Assembly (NCBI RefSeq): GCF_040115645.1
Contig: NW_027096043.1
Span: 124,001 to 188,000, forward strand
Reading direction: 5' to 3'
Origin: Euwallacea fornicatus
Lineage: Eukaryota > Arthropoda > Insecta > Coleoptera > Curculionidae
Length of the DNA stretch: 64,000 nt
Made by a program: the position numbers and the translations under genes. Shown in pieces: positions 26,754 through 42,242 of the stretch; within the stretch, counting starts at the first letter, position 1; each line of letters starts with the position of its first letter. The notes beneath the pieces were generated by a model, which saw only the letters and a list, made by a program, of their open reading frames with translations, ran no database searches and was not told the DNA's origin.

Positions 26754-28618
26754 GTGGACGAGATCTTCAACATGACACAACGCATCATGATTGTTTCGTG
26801 TTGAGTTTCCAAGATAAATAGTATTTTATGTGTTCAAACACACAAGTTTTGTGACTTGTCGGAATTTGTAGCTCGATAACTTCGGGAAATGAACTCCAAA
26901 GTTCTTCAACGATGTCTCATATTAATTCTGTGGACGAGATCTTCAACATGACACAACGCATCATGATTGTTTCGTGTTGAGTTTCCAAGATAAATAGTAT
27001 TTTATGAGTTCAAACACACAAGTTTTGTGACTTGTCGGAATTTGTAGCTCGATAACTTCGGGAAATGAACTCCAAAGTTCTTCAACGATGACTCATATTA
27101 ATTCTGTGGACGAGATCTTCAACATGACACAACGCATCATGATTGTTTCGTGTTGAGTTTCCAAGATAAATAGTATTTTATGAGTTCAAACACACAAGTT
27201 TTGTGACTTGTCGGAATTTGTAGCTCGATAACATCGGGAAATGAACTCCAAAGTTCTTCAACGATGACTCATATTAATTATGTGGACGAGATCTTCAACA
27301 TGACACAACGCATCATGATTGTTTCGTGTTGAGTTTCCAAGATAAATAGTATTTTATGTGTTCAAACACACAAGTTTTGTGACTTGTCGGAATTTGTAGC
27401 TCGATAACTTCGGGAAATGAAATCCAAAGTTCTTCAACGATGACTCATATTAATTATGTGGACGAGATCTTCAACATGACACAACACATCATGATTGTCT
27501 CGTTTTGAGTTTCCAAGATAAATAGTATTTTATGTGCTCAAACACACAAGTTTTGTGACTTGTCGGAATTTGTAGCTCGATAACTTCTGGAAATGAACTC
27601 CAAAGTTCTTCAACGATGACTCATATTAATTCTGTGGACGAGATCTTCAACATGACACAACGCATCATGATTGTTTCGTGTTGAGTTTCCAAGATAAATA
27701 GTATTTTATGTGTTCAAACACACAAGTTTTGTGACTTGTCGGAATTTGTAGCTCGATAACTTCGGGAAATGAACTCCAAAGTTCTTCAACGATGACTCAT
27801 ATTAATTCTGTGGACGAGATCTTCAACATGACACAACGCATCATGATTGTTTCGTGTTGAGTTTCCAAGATAAATAGTATTTTATGTGTTCAAACACACA
27901 AGTTTTGTGACTTGTCGGAATTTGTAGCTCGATAACTTCGGGAAATGAAATCCAAAGATCTTCAACGATGACTCATATTAATTCTGTGGACGAGATCTTC
28001 AACATGACACAACGCATCATGATTGTTTCGTGTTGAGTTTCCAAGATAAATAGTATTTTATGTGCTCAAACACACAAGTTTTGTGACTTTTCGGAATTTG
28101 TAGCTCGATAACTTCGGCAAATGAACTCCAAAGTTCGTCAACGATGACTCATATTAATTCTGTGAACGAGATCTTCAACATGACACAACACATCATGATT
28201 GTCTCGTTTTGAGTTTCCAAGATAAATAGTATTTTATGTGCTCAAACACACAAGTTTTGTGACTTTTCGGAATTTGTAGCTCGATAACTTCGGCAAATGA
28301 ACTCCAAAGTTCGTCAACGATGACTCATATTAATTCTGTGAACGAGATCTTCAACATGACACAACACATCATGATTGTCTCGTTTTGAGTTTCCAAGATA
28401 AATAGTATTTTATGTGCTCAAACACACAAGTTTTGTGACTTTTCGGAATTTGTAGCTCGATAATTTCGGCAAATGAACTCCAAAGTTCTTCAACGATGAC
28501 TCATATTAATTCTGTGAACGAGATCTTCAACATGACACAACACATCATGATTGTTTCGTGTTGAGTTTCCAAGATAAATAGTATTTTATGTGCTCAAACA
28601 CACAAGTTTTGTGACTTG

Positions 28619-31054
28619 TCGGAATTTGTAGCTCGATAACTTCGGGAAATGAACTCCAAAGTTCTTCAACGATGACTCATATTAATTCTGTGAACGAGAT
28701 CTTCAACATGACACAACACATCATGATTGTCTCGTTTTGAGTTTCCAAGATAAATAGTATTTTATGTGCTCAAACACACAAGTTTTGTGACTTGTCGGAA
28801 TTTGTAGCTCGATAACTTCGGGAAATGAACTCCAAAGTTCTTCAACGATCACTCATATTAATTATGTGGACGAGATCTTCAACATGACACAACACATCAT
28901 GATTGTCTCGTTTTGAGTTTCCAAGATAAATAGTATTTTATGTGCTCAAACACACAAGTTTTGTGACTTGTCGGAATTTGTAGCTCGATAACTTCGGGAA
29001 ATGAACTCCAAAGTTCTTCAACGATGACTCATATTAATTCTGTGAACGAGATCTTCAACATGACACAACACATCATGATTGTCTCGTTTTGAGTTTCCAA
29101 GATAAATAGTATTTTATGTGCTCAAACACACAAGTTTTGTGACTTGTCGGAATTTGTAGCTCGATAACTTCGGGAAATGAACTCCAAAGTCCTTCAACGA
29201 TGACTCATATTAATTATGTGGACGAGATCTTCAACATGACACAACGCATCATGATTGTTTCGTGTTGAGTTTCCAAGATAAATAGTATTTTATGTGTTCA
29301 AACACACAAGTTTTGTGACTTGTCGGAATTTGTAGCTCGATAACTTCGGGAAATGAACTCCAAAGTTCTTCAACGATGTCTCATATTAATTCTGTGGACG
29401 AGATCTTCAACATGACACAACGCATCATGATTGTTTCGTGTTGAGTTTCCAAGATAAATAGTATTTTATGTGTTCAAACACACAAGTTTTGTGACTTGTC
29501 GGAATTTGTAGCTCGATAACTTCGGGAAATGAACTCCAAAGTTCTTCAACGATGACTCATATTAATTCTGTGGACGAGATCTTCAACATGACACAACACA
29601 TCATGATTGTTTCGTGTTGAGTTTCCAAGATAAATAGTATTTTATGTGTTCAAACACACAAGTTTTGTGACTTGTCGGAATTTGTAGCTCGATAACTTCG
29701 GGAAATGAACTCCAAAGTTCTTCAACGATGTCTCATATTAATTCTGTGGACGAGATCTTCAACATGACACAACGCATCATGATTGTTTCGTGTTGAGTTT
29801 CCAAGATAAATAGTATTTTATGAGTTCAAACACACAAGTTTTGTGACTTGTCGGAATTTGTAGCTCGATAACTTCGGGAAATGAACTCCAAAGTTCTTCA
29901 ACGATGACTCATATTAATTCTGTGGACGAGATCTTCAACATGACACAACGCATCATGATTGTTTCGTGTTGAGTTTCCAAGATAAATAGTATTTTATGTG
30001 TTCAAACACACAAGTTTTGTGACTTGTCGGAATTTGTAGCTCGATAACTTCGGGAAATGAACTCCAAAGTTCTTCAACGATGACTCATATTAATTCTGTG
30101 GACGAGATCTTCAACATGACACAACGCATCATGATTGTTTCGTGTTGAGTTTCCAAGATAAATAGTATTTTATGTGTTCAAACACACAAGTTTTGTGACT
30201 TGTCGGAATTTGTAGCTCGATAACTTCGGGAAATGAACTCCAAAGTTCTTCAACGATGACTCATATTAATTCTGTGGACGAGATCATCAACATGACACAA
30301 CGCATCATGATTGTTTCGTGTTGAGTTTCCAAGATAAATAGTATTTTATGTGTTCAAACACACAAGTTTTGTGACTTGTCGGAATTTGTAGCTCGATAAC
30401 TTCGGGAAATGAACTCCAAAGTTCTTCAACGATGACTCATATTAATTCTGTGGACGAGATCTTCAACATGACACAACACATCATGATTGTTTCGTGTTGA
30501 GTTTCCAAGATAAATAGTATTTTATGTGTTCAAACACACAAGTTTTGTGACTTGTCGGAATTTGTAGCTCGATAACTTCGGGAAATGAACTCCAAAGTTC
30601 TTCAACGATGTCTCATATTAATTCTGTGGACGAGATCTTCAACATGACACAACGCATCATGATTGTTTCGTGTTGAGTTTCCAAGATAAATAGTATTTTA
30701 TGAGTTCAAACACACAAGTTTTGTGACTTGTCGGAATTTGTAGCTCGATAACTTCGGGAAATGAACTCCAAAGTTCTTCAACGATGACTCATATTAATTA
30801 TGTGGACGAGATCTTCAACATGACACAACGCATCATGATTGTTTCGTGTTGAGTTTCCAAGATAAATAGTATTTTATGTGTTCAAACACACAAGTTTTGT
30901 GACTTGTCGGAATTTGTAGCTCGATAACTTCGGGAAATGAACTCCAAAGTTCTTCAACGATGTCTCATATTAATTCTGTGGATGAGATCTTCAACATGAC
31001 ACAACGCATCATGATTGTTTCGTGTTGAGTTTCCAAGATAAATAGTATTTTATG
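28619..31054 (+). repeat. 22-monomer displaced duplication, copy 1
   Basis: This block recurs at 32491-34926, displaced by 3,872 bp (22 monomers). The ordered markers are GATCACTC, TAATTAT, AGTCCTTC, three GATGTCTC units, ATGAGTTC twice, GATCATC and GGATGAG, and they match with no difference noticed. The 5' limit is position 105 (G at 28618, T in the partner). The 3' limit is TGTGTTC versus TGAGTTC at 31055/34927. Weaker similarity continues upstream for a few monomers. Confidence 0.8.
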
Positions 31055-32490
31055 TGTTCAAACACACAAGTTTTGTGACTTGTCGGAATTTGTAGCTCGA
31101 TAACTTCGGGAAATGAACTCCAAAGTTCTTCAACGATGACTCATATTAATTATGTGGACGAGATCTTCAACATGACACAACGCATCATGATTGTTTCGTG
31201 TTGAGTTTCCAAGATAAATAGTATTTTATGTGCTCAAACACACAAGTTTTGTGACTTTTCGGAATTTGTAGCTCGATAACTTCGGCAAATGAACTCCAAA
31301 GTTCGTCAACGATGACTCATATTAATTCTGTGAACGAGATCTTCAACATGACACAACGCATCATGATTGTTTCGTGTTGAGTTTCCAAGATAAATAGTAT
31401 TTTATGTGCTCAAACACACAAGTTTTGTGACTTTTCGGAATTTGTAGCTCGATAACTTCGACAAATGAACTCCAAAGTTCTTCAACGGTGACTCATATTA
31501 ATCAGGTGGACGAGATCTTCAACATGACACAACACATCATGATTGTCTCGTTTTGAGTTTCCAAGATAAATAGTATTTTATGTGCTCAAACACACAAATT
31601 TTGTGACATTTCAGGTTTTGTAGCTCGATAACTTCGGCAAATGAACTCCAAAGTTCTTCAACGATGTCTCATATTAATTCTGTGGATGAGATCTTCAACA
31701 TGACACAACACATCATGATTGTCTCGTTTTGAGTTTCCAAGATAAATAGTATTTTATGTGCTCAAACACACAAGTTTTGTGACTTGTCGGAATTTGTAGC
31801 TCGATAACTTCGGGAAATGAACTCCAAAGTTCGTCAACGATGACTCATATTAATTCTGTGGACGAGATCTTCAACATGACACAACACATCATGATCGTCT
31901 CGTTTTGAGTTTCCAAGATAAATAGTATTTTATGTGCTCAAACACACAAATTTTGTGACATTTCAGGTTTTGTAGCTCGATAACTTCGGCAAATGAACTC
32001 CAAAGTTCGTCAACGATGACTCATATTAATTCTGTGAACGAGATCTTCAACATGACACAACACATCATGATTGTCTCGTTTTGAGTTTCCAAGATAAATA
32101 GTATTTTATGTGCTCAAACACACAAGTTTTGTGACTTTTCGGAATTTGTAGCTCGATAACTTCGGCAAATGAACTCCAAAGTTCGTCAACGATGACTCAT
32201 ATTAATTCTGTGAACGAGATCTTCAACATGACACAACACATCATGATTGTCTCGTTTTGAGTTTCCAAGATAAATAGTATTTTATGTGCTCAAACACACA
32301 AGTTTTGTGACTTTTCGGAATTTGTAGCTCGATAACTTCGGCAAATGAACTCCAAAGTTCGTCAACGATGACTCATATTAATTCTGTGAACGAGATCTTC
32401 AACATGACACAACACATCATGATTGTCTCGTTTTGAGTTTCCAAGATAAATAGTATTTTATGTGCTCAAACACACAAGTTTTGTGACTTT

Positions 32491-34926
32491 TCGGAATTTG
32501 TAGCTCGATAACTTCGGGAAATGAACTCCAAAGTTCTTCAACGATGACTCATATTAATTCTGTGAACGAGATCTTCAACATGACACAACACATCATGATT
32601 GTCTCGTTTTGAGTTTCCAAGATAAATAGTATTTTATGTGCTCAAACACACAAGTTTTGTGACTTGTCGGAATTTGTAGCTCGATAACTTCGGGAAATGA
32701 ACTCCAAAGTTCTTCAACGATCACTCATATTAATTATGTGGACGAGATCTTCAACATGACACAACACATCATGATTGTCTCGTTTTGAGTTTCCAAGATA
32801 AATAGTATTTTATGTGCTCAAACACACAAGTTTTGTGACTTGTCGGAATTTGTAGCTCGATAACTTCGGGAAATGAACTCCAAAGTTCTTCAACGATGAC
32901 TCATATTAATTCTGTGAACGAGATCTTCAACATGACACAACACATCATGATTGTCTCGTTTTGAGTTTCCAAGATAAATAGTATTTTATGTGCTCAAACA
33001 CACAAGTTTTGTGACTTGTCGGAATTTGTAGCTCGATAACTTCGGGAAATGAACTCCAAAGTCCTTCAACGATGACTCATATTAATTATGTGGACGAGAT
33101 CTTCAACATGACACAACGCATCATGATTGTTTCGTGTTGAGTTTCCAAGATAAATAGTATTTTATGTGTTCAAACACACAAGTTTTGTGACTTGTCGGAA
33201 TTTGTAGCTCGATAACTTCGGGAAATGAACTCCAAAGTTCTTCAACGATGTCTCATATTAATTCTGTGGACGAGATCTTCAACATGACACAACGCATCAT
33301 GATTGTTTCGTGTTGAGTTTCCAAGATAAATAGTATTTTATGTGTTCAAACACACAAGTTTTGTGACTTGTCGGAATTTGTAGCTCGATAACTTCGGGAA
33401 ATGAACTCCAAAGTTCTTCAACGATGACTCATATTAATTCTGTGGACGAGATCTTCAACATGACACAACACATCATGATTGTTTCGTGTTGAGTTTCCAA
33501 GATAAATAGTATTTTATGTGTTCAAACACACAAGTTTTGTGACTTGTCGGAATTTGTAGCTCGATAACTTCGGGAAATGAACTCCAAAGTTCTTCAACGA
33601 TGTCTCATATTAATTCTGTGGACGAGATCTTCAACATGACACAACGCATCATGATTGTTTCGTGTTGAGTTTCCAAGATAAATAGTATTTTATGAGTTCA
33701 AACACACAAGTTTTGTGACTTGTCGGAATTTGTAGCTCGATAACTTCGGGAAATGAACTCCAAAGTTCTTCAACGATGACTCATATTAATTCTGTGGACG
33801 AGATCTTCAACATGACACAACGCATCATGATTGTTTCGTGTTGAGTTTCCAAGATAAATAGTATTTTATGTGTTCAAACACACAAGTTTTGTGACTTGTC
33901 GGAATTTGTAGCTCGATAACTTCGGGAAATGAACTCCAAAGTTCTTCAACGATGACTCATATTAATTCTGTGGACGAGATCTTCAACATGACACAACGCA
34001 TCATGATTGTTTCGTGTTGAGTTTCCAAGATAAATAGTATTTTATGTGTTCAAACACACAAGTTTTGTGACTTGTCGGAATTTGTAGCTCGATAACTTCG
34101 GGAAATGAACTCCAAAGTTCTTCAACGATGACTCATATTAATTCTGTGGACGAGATCATCAACATGACACAACGCATCATGATTGTTTCGTGTTGAGTTT
34201 CCAAGATAAATAGTATTTTATGTGTTCAAACACACAAGTTTTGTGACTTGTCGGAATTTGTAGCTCGATAACTTCGGGAAATGAACTCCAAAGTTCTTCA
34301 ACGATGACTCATATTAATTCTGTGGACGAGATCTTCAACATGACACAACACATCATGATTGTTTCGTGTTGAGTTTCCAAGATAAATAGTATTTTATGTG
34401 TTCAAACACACAAGTTTTGTGACTTGTCGGAATTTGTAGCTCGATAACTTCGGGAAATGAACTCCAAAGTTCTTCAACGATGTCTCATATTAATTCTGTG
34501 GACGAGATCTTCAACATGACACAACGCATCATGATTGTTTCGTGTTGAGTTTCCAAGATAAATAGTATTTTATGAGTTCAAACACACAAGTTTTGTGACT
34601 TGTCGGAATTTGTAGCTCGATAACTTCGGGAAATGAACTCCAAAGTTCTTCAACGATGACTCATATTAATTATGTGGACGAGATCTTCAACATGACACAA
34701 CGCATCATGATTGTTTCGTGTTGAGTTTCCAAGATAAATAGTATTTTATGTGTTCAAACACACAAGTTTTGTGACTTGTCGGAATTTGTAGCTCGATAAC
34801 TTCGGGAAATGAACTCCAAAGTTCTTCAACGATGTCTCATATTAATTCTGTGGATGAGATCTTCAACATGACACAACGCATCATGATTGTTTCGTGTTGA
34901 GTTTCCAAGATAAATAGTATTTTATG
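32491..34926 (+). repeat. 22-monomer displaced duplication, copy 2
   Basis: This is the partner of 28619-31054. Its 3' part was duplicated again, as the 7-monomer repeat that starts at 33618, so the 22-monomer duplication probably came first. The GATCACTC variant (32719-32722 and 28847-28850) occurs nowhere else that I noticed. Confidence 0.8.
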
Positions 34927-36081
34927 AGTTCAAACACACAAGTTTTGTGACTTGTCGGAATTTGTAGCTCGATAACTTCGGGAAATGAACTCCAAAGTTC
35001 TTCAACGATGACTCATATTAATTCTGTGGACGAGATCTTCAACATGACACAACGCATCATGATTGTTTCGTGTTGAGTTTCCAAGATAAATAGTATTTTA
35101 TGTGTTCAAACACACAAGTTTTGTGACTTGTCGGAATTTGTAGCTCGATAACTTCGGGAAATGAACTCCAAAGTTCTTCAACGATGACTCATATTAATTC
35201 TGTGGACGAGATCTTCAACATGACACAACGCATCATGATTGTTTCGTGTTGAGTTTCCAAGATAAATAGTATTTTATGTGTTCAAACACACAAGTTTTGT
35301 GACTTGTCGGAATTTGTAGCTCGATAACTTCGGGAAATGAACTCCAAAGTTCTTCAACGATGACTCATATTAATTCTGTGGACGAGATCATCAACATGAC
35401 ACAACGCATCATGATTGTTTCGTGTTGAGTTTCCAAGATAAATAGTATTTTATGTGTTCAAACACACAAGTTTTGTGACTTGTCGGAATTTGTAGCTCGA
35501 TAACTTCGGGAAATGAACTCCAAAGTTCTTCAACGATGACTCATATTAATTCTGTGGACGAGATCTTCAACATGACACAACACATCATGATTGTTTCGTG
35601 TTGAGTTTCCAAGATAAATAGTATTTTATGTGTTCAAACACACAAGTTTTGTGACTTGTCGGAATTTGTAGCTCGATAACTTCGGGAAATGAACTCCAAA
35701 GTTCTTCAACGATGTCTCATATTAATTCTGTGGACGAGATCTTCAACATGACACAACGCATCATGATTGTTTCGTGTTGAGTTTCCAAGATAAATAGTAT
35801 TTTATGAGTTCAAACACACAAGTTTTGTGACTTGTCGGAATTTGTAGCTCGATAACTTCGGGAAATGAACTCCAAAGTTCTTCAACGATGACTCATATTA
35901 ATTATGTGGACGAGATCTTCAACATGACACAACGCATCATGATTGTTTCGTGTTGAGTTTCCAAGATAAATAGTATTTTATGTGCTCAAACACACAAGTT
36001 TTGTGACTTTTCGGAATTTGTAGCTCGATAACTTCGGCAAATGAACTCCAAAGTTCGTCAACGATGACTCATATTAATTCT
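33618..36081 (+). repeat. 7-monomer tandem duplication (1,232 bp, two copies)
   Basis: Monomers 33618-34849 and 34850-36081 share the order ATGAGTTC, two plain CGC units, GATCATC (34146 and 35378), a CAC unit, GATGTCTC then ATGAGTTC, and a TAATTAT unit. The differences noticed are GGACG versus GGATG at the first unit of the second copy, and the 3' half of the last unit, which switches to TGTGCTC with ACTTTTCGG near 35973. Confidence 0.75.
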
Positions 36082-36776
36082 GTGAACGAGATCTTCAACA
36101 TGACACAACGCATCATGATTGTTTCGTGTTGAGTTTCCAAGATAAATAGTATTTTATGTGCTCAAACACACAAATTTTGTGACATTTCAGGTTTTGTAGC
36201 TCGATAACTTCTGGAAATGAACTCCAAAGTTCTTCAACGATGACTCATATTAATTCTGTGGACGAGATCTTCAACATGACACAACGCATCATGATTGTTT
36301 CGTGTTGAGTTTCCAAGATAAATAGTATTTTATGTGTTCAAACACACAAGTTTTGTGACTTGTCGGAATTTGTAGCTCGATAACTTCGGGAAATGAACTC
36401 CAAAGTTCTTCAACGATGACTCATATTAATTCTGTGGACGAGATCTTCTACATGACACAACGCATCATGATTGTTTCGTGTTGAGTTTCCAAGATAAATA
36501 GTATTTTAAGTGTTCAAACACACAAGTTTTGTGACTTGTCGGAATTTGTAGCTCGATAACTTCGGGAAATGAACTCCAAAGTTATTCAACGATGACTCAT
36601 ATTAATTCTGTGGACGAGATCTTCAACATGACACAACACATCATGATTGTTTCGTGTTGAGTTTCCAAGATAAATAGTATTTTATGTGCTCAAACACACA
36701 AGTTTTGTGACTTGTCGGAATTTGTAGCTCGATAACTTCGGGAAATGAACTCCAAAGTTCTTCAACGATGACTCAT

Positions 36777-37480
36777 ATTAATTATGTGGACGAGATCTTC
36801 AACATGACACAACACATCATGATTGTCTCGTTTTGAGTTTCCAAGATAAATAGTATTTTATGTGCTCAAACACACAAGTTTTGTGACTTGTCGGAATTTG
36901 TAGCTCGATAACTTCGGGAAATGAACTCCAAAGTTCTTCAACGATGACTCATATTAATTCTGTGAACGAGATCTTCAACATGACACAACACATCATGATT
37001 GTCTCGTTTTGAGTTTCCAAGATAAATAGTATTTTATGTGCTCAAACACACAAGTTTTGTGACTTGTCGGAATTTGTAGCTCGATAACTTCGGGAAATGA
37101 ACTCCAAAGTCCTTCAACGATGACTCATATTAATTATGTGGACGAGATCTTCAACATGACACAACGCATCATGATTGTTTCGTGTTGAGTTTCCAAGATA
37201 AATAGTATTTTATGTGTTCAAACACACAAGTTTTGTGACTTGTCGGAATTTGTAGCTCGATAACTTCGGGAAATGAACTCCAAAGTTCTTCAACGATGTC
37301 TCATATTAATTCTGTGGACGAGATCTTCAACATGACACAACGCATCATGATTGTTTCGTGTTGAGTTTCCAAGATAAATAGTATTTTATGTGTTCAAACA
37401 CACAAGTTTTGTGACTTGTCGGAATTTGTAGCTCGATAACTTCGGGAAATGAACTCCAAAGTTCTTCAACGATGTCTCAT
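36777..37480 (+). repeat. Third occurrence of the TAATTAT / AGTCCTTC / GATGTCTC module
   Basis: From 36777 the order TAATTAT-TCTCG, GTGAAC-TCTCG with AGTCCTTC, TAATTAT-CGC with GATGTCTC repeats the order at 28857-29,400, 7,920 bp (45 monomers) upstream. It then diverges. This shows that modules smaller than the largest repeats are reused around the array. Confidence 0.6.
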
Positions 37481-40129
37481 ATTAATTCTGTGGACGAGAT
37501 CTTCAACATGACACAACGCATCATGATTGTTTCGTGTTGAGTTTCCAAGATAAATAGTATTTTATGAGTTCAAACACACAAGTTTTGTGACTTGTCGGAA
37601 TTTGTAGCTCGATAACTTCGGGAAATGAACTCCAAAGTTCTTCAACGATGACTCATATTAATTATGTGGACGAGATCTTCAACATGACACAACGCATCAT
37701 GATTGTTTCGTGTTGAGTTTCCAAGATAAATAGTATTTTATGTGTTCAAACACACAAGTTTTGTGACTTGTCGGAATTTGTAGCTCGATAACTTCGGGAA
37801 ATGAACTCCAAAGTTCTTCAACGATGTCTCATATTAATTCTGTGGATGAGATCTTCAACATGACACAACGCATCATGATTGTTTCGTGTTGAGTTTCCAA
37901 GATAAATAGTATTTTATGTGTTCAAACACACAAGTTTTGTGACTTGTCGGAATTTGTAGCTCGATAACTTCGGGAAATGAACTCCAAAGTTCTTCAACGA
38001 TGACTCATATTAATTATGTGGACGAGATCTTCAACATGACACAACGCATCATGATTGTTTCGTGTTGAGTTTCCAAGATAAATAGTATTTTATGTGCTCA
38101 AACACACAAGTTTTGTGACTTTTCGGAATTTGTAGCTCGATAACTTCGGCAAATGAACTCCAAAGTTCGTCAACGATGACTCATATTAATTCTGTGAACG
38201 AGATCTTCAACATGACACAACGCATCATGATTGTTTCGTGTTGAGTTTCCAAGATAAATAGTATTTTATGTGCTCAAACACACAAATTTTGTGACATTTC
38301 AGGTTTTGTAGCTCGATAACTTCGGGAAATGAAATCCAAAGATCTTCAACGATGACTCATATTAATTCTGTGGACGAGATCTTCAACATGACACAACGCA
38401 TCATGATTGTTTCGTGTTGAGTTTCCAAGATAAATAGTATTTTATGTGTTCAAACACACAAGTTTTGTGACTTGTCGGAATTTGTAGCTCGATAACTTCG
38501 GGAAATGAACTCCAAAGTTCTTCAACGATGACTCATATTAATTCTGTGGACGAGATCTTCAACATGACACAACGCATCATGATTGTTTCGTGTTGAGTTT
38601 CCAAGATAAATAGTATTTTATGTGTTCAAACACACAAGTTTTGTGACTTGTCGGAATTTGTAGCTCGATAACTTCGGGAAATGAACTCCAAAGTTCTTCA
38701 ACGATGACTCATATTAATTCTGTGGACGAGATCTTCAACATGACACAACGCATCATGATTGTTTCGTGTTGAGTTTCCAAGATAAATAGTATTTTAAGTG
38801 TTCAAACACACAAGTTTTGTGACTTGTCGGAATTTGTAGCTCGATAACTTCGGGAAATGAACTCCAAAGTTATTCAACGATGACTCATATTAATTCTGTG
38901 GACGAGATCTTCAACATGACACAACACATCATGATTGTTTCGTGTTGAGTTTCCAAGATAAATAGTATTTTATGTGCTCAAACACACAAGTTTTGTGACT
39001 TGTCGGAATTTGTAGCTCGATAACTTCGGGAAATGAACTCCAAAGTTCTTCAACGATGACTCATATTAATTATGTGGACGAGATCTTCAACATGACACAA
39101 CACATCATGATTGTCTCGTTTTGAGTTTCCAAGATAAATAGTATTTTATGTGCTCAAACACACAAGTTTTGTGACTTGTCGGAATTTGTAGCTCGATAAC
39201 TTCGGGAAATGAACTCCAAAGTCCTTCAACGATGACTCATATTAATTATGTGGACGAGATCTTCAACATGACACAACGCATCATGATTGTTTCGTGTTGA
39301 GTTTCCAAGATAAATAGTATTTTATGTGTTCAAACACACAAGTTTTGTGACTTGTCGGAATTTGTAGCTCGATAACTTCGGGAAATGAACTCCAAAGTTC
39401 TTCAACGATGTCTCATATTAATTCTGTGGACGAGATCTTCAACATGACACAACGCATCATGATTGTTTCGTGTTGAGTTTCCAAGATAAATAGTATTTTA
39501 TGTGTTCAAACACACAAGTTTTGTGACTTGTCGGAATTTGTAGCTCGATAACTTCGGGAAATGAACTCCAAAGTTCTTCAACGATGACTCATATTAATTC
39601 TGTGGACGAGATCTTCAACATGACACAACACATCATGATTGTTTCGTGTTGAGTTTCCAAGATAAATAGTATTTTATGTGTTCAAACACACAAGTTTTGT
39701 GACTTGTCGGAATTTGTAGCTCGATAACTTCGGGAAATGAACTCCAAAGTTCTTCAACGATGTCTCATATTAATTCTGTGGACGAGATCTTCAACATGAC
39801 ACAACGCATCATGATTGTTTCGTGTTGAGTTTCCAAGATAAATAGTATTTTATGAGTTCAAACACACAAGTTTTGTGACTTGTCGGAATTTGTAGCTCGA
39901 TAACTTCGGGAAATGAACTCCAAAGTTCTTCAACGATGACTCATATTAATTCTGTGGACGAGATCTTCAACATGACACAACGCATCATGATTGTTTCGTG
40001 TTGAGTTTCCAAGATAAATAGTATTTTATGTGCTCAAACACACAAGTTTTGTGACTTGTCGGAATTTGTAGCTCGATAACTTCGGGAAATGAACTCCAAA
40101 GTCCTTCAACGATGACTCATATTAATTAT

Positions 40130-40306
40130 GTGGACGAGATCTTCAACATGACACAACGCATCATGATTGTTTCTTGTTGAGTTTCCAAGATAAATAGTAT
40201 TTTATGTGTTCAAACACACAAAGTTTTGTGACTTGTCGGAATTTGTAGCTCGATAACTTCGGCAAATGAACTCCAAAGTTCTTCAACGATGTCTCATATT
40301 AATTCT
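40130..40306 (+). repeat. 177-bp monomer with the same A insertion (second)
   Basis: CACACAAAG again, with TTCTTGTTGAG. It lies 77 monomers after the first insertion unit. The flanks match as well: an ATGAGTTC unit and an AGTCCTTC unit before it, then GATGTCTC, another GATGTCTC unit and an ATGAGTTC unit after it. The 5-6 monomer module around 26,225-27,105 therefore corresponds to 39,778-40,658. Confidence 0.9.
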
Positions 40307-42242
40307 GTGGATGAGATCTTCAACATGACACAACGCATCATGATTGTTTCGTGTTGAGTTTCCAAGATAAATAGTATTTTATGTGTTCAAACACACAAGT
40401 TTTGTGACTTGTCGGAATTTGTAGCTCGATAACTTCGGGAAATGAACTCCAAAGTTCTTCAACGATGTCTCATATTAATTCTGTGGACGAGATCTTCAAC
40501 ATGACACAACGCATCATGATTGTTTCGTGTTGAGTTTCCAAGATAAATAGTATTTTATGAGTTCAAACACACAAGTTTTGTGACTTGTCGGAATTTGTAG
40601 CTCGATAACTTCGGGAAATGAACTCCAAAGTTCTTCAACGATGACTCATATTAATTATGTGGACGAGATCTTCAACATGACACAACGCATCATGATTGTT
40701 TCGTGTTGAGTTTCCAAGATAAATAGTATTTTATGTGTTCAAACACACAAGTTTTGTGACTTGTCGGAATTTGTAGCTCGATAACTTCGGGAAATGAACT
40801 CCAAAGTTCTTCAACGATGACTCATATTAATTATGTGGACGAGATCTTCAACATGACACAACGCATCATGATTGTTTCGTGTTGAGTTTCCAAGATAAAT
40901 AGTATTTTATGTGCTCAAACACACAAGTTTTGTGACTTTTCGGAATTTGTAGCTCGATAACTTCGGCAAATGAACTCCAAAGTTCGTCAACGATGACTCA
41001 TATTAATTCTGTGAACGAGATCTTCAACATGACACAACGCATCATGATTGTTTCGTGTTGAGTTTCCAAGATAAATAGTATTTTATGTGCTCAAACACAC
41101 AAGTTTTGTGACTTTTCGGAATTTGTAGCTCGATAACTTCGACAAATGAACTCCAAAGTTCTTCAACGGTGACTCATATTAATCAGGTGGACGAGATCTT
41201 CAACATGACACAACACATCATGATTGTCTCGTTTTGAGTTTCCAAGATAAATAGTATTTTATGTGCTCAAACACACAAATTTTGTGACATTTCAGGTTTT
41301 GTAGCTCGATAACTTCGGCAAATGAACTCCAAAGTTCGTCAACGATGTCTCATATTAATTCTGTGGACGAGATCTTCAACATGACACAACGCATCATGAT
41401 TGTTTCGTGTTGAGTTTCCAAGATAAATAGTATTTTATGTGTTCAAACACACAAGTTTTGTGACTTGTCGGAATTTGTAGCTCGATAACTTCGGGAAATG
41501 AACTCCAAAGTTCTTCAACGATGACTCATATTAATTCTGTGGACGAGATCTTCAACATGACACAACACATCATGATTGTCTCGTTTTGAGTTTCCAAGAT
41601 AAATAGTATTTTATGTGCTCAAACACACAAGTTTTGTGACTTGTCGGAATTTGTAGCTCGATAACTTCGGGAAATGAACTCCAAAGTTCTTCAACGATGA
41701 CTCATATTAATTCTGTGGACGAGATCATCAACATGACACAACGCATCATGATTGTTTCGTGTTGAGTTTCCAAGATAAATAGTATTTTATGTGTTCAAAC
41801 ACACAAGTTTTGTGACTTGTCGGAATTTGTAGCTCGATAACTTCGGGAAATGAACTCCAAAGTTCTTCAACGATGACTCATATTAATTCTGTGGACGAGA
41901 TCTTCAACATGACACAACGCATCATGATTGTTTCGTGTTGAGTTTCCAAGATAAATAGTATTTTAAGTGTTCAAACACACAAGTTTTGTGACTTGTCGGA
42001 ATTTGTAGCTCGATAACTTCGGGAAATGAACTCCAAAGTTATTCAACGATGACTCATATTAATTCTGTGGACGAGATCTTCAACATGACACAACACATCA
42101 TGATTGTCTCGTTTTGAGTTTCCAAGATAAATAGTATTTTATGTGCTCAAACACACAAGTTTTGTGACTTGTCGGAATTTGTAGCTCGATAACTTCGGGA
42201 AATGAACTCCAAAGTTCTTCAACGATGACTCATATTAATTCT

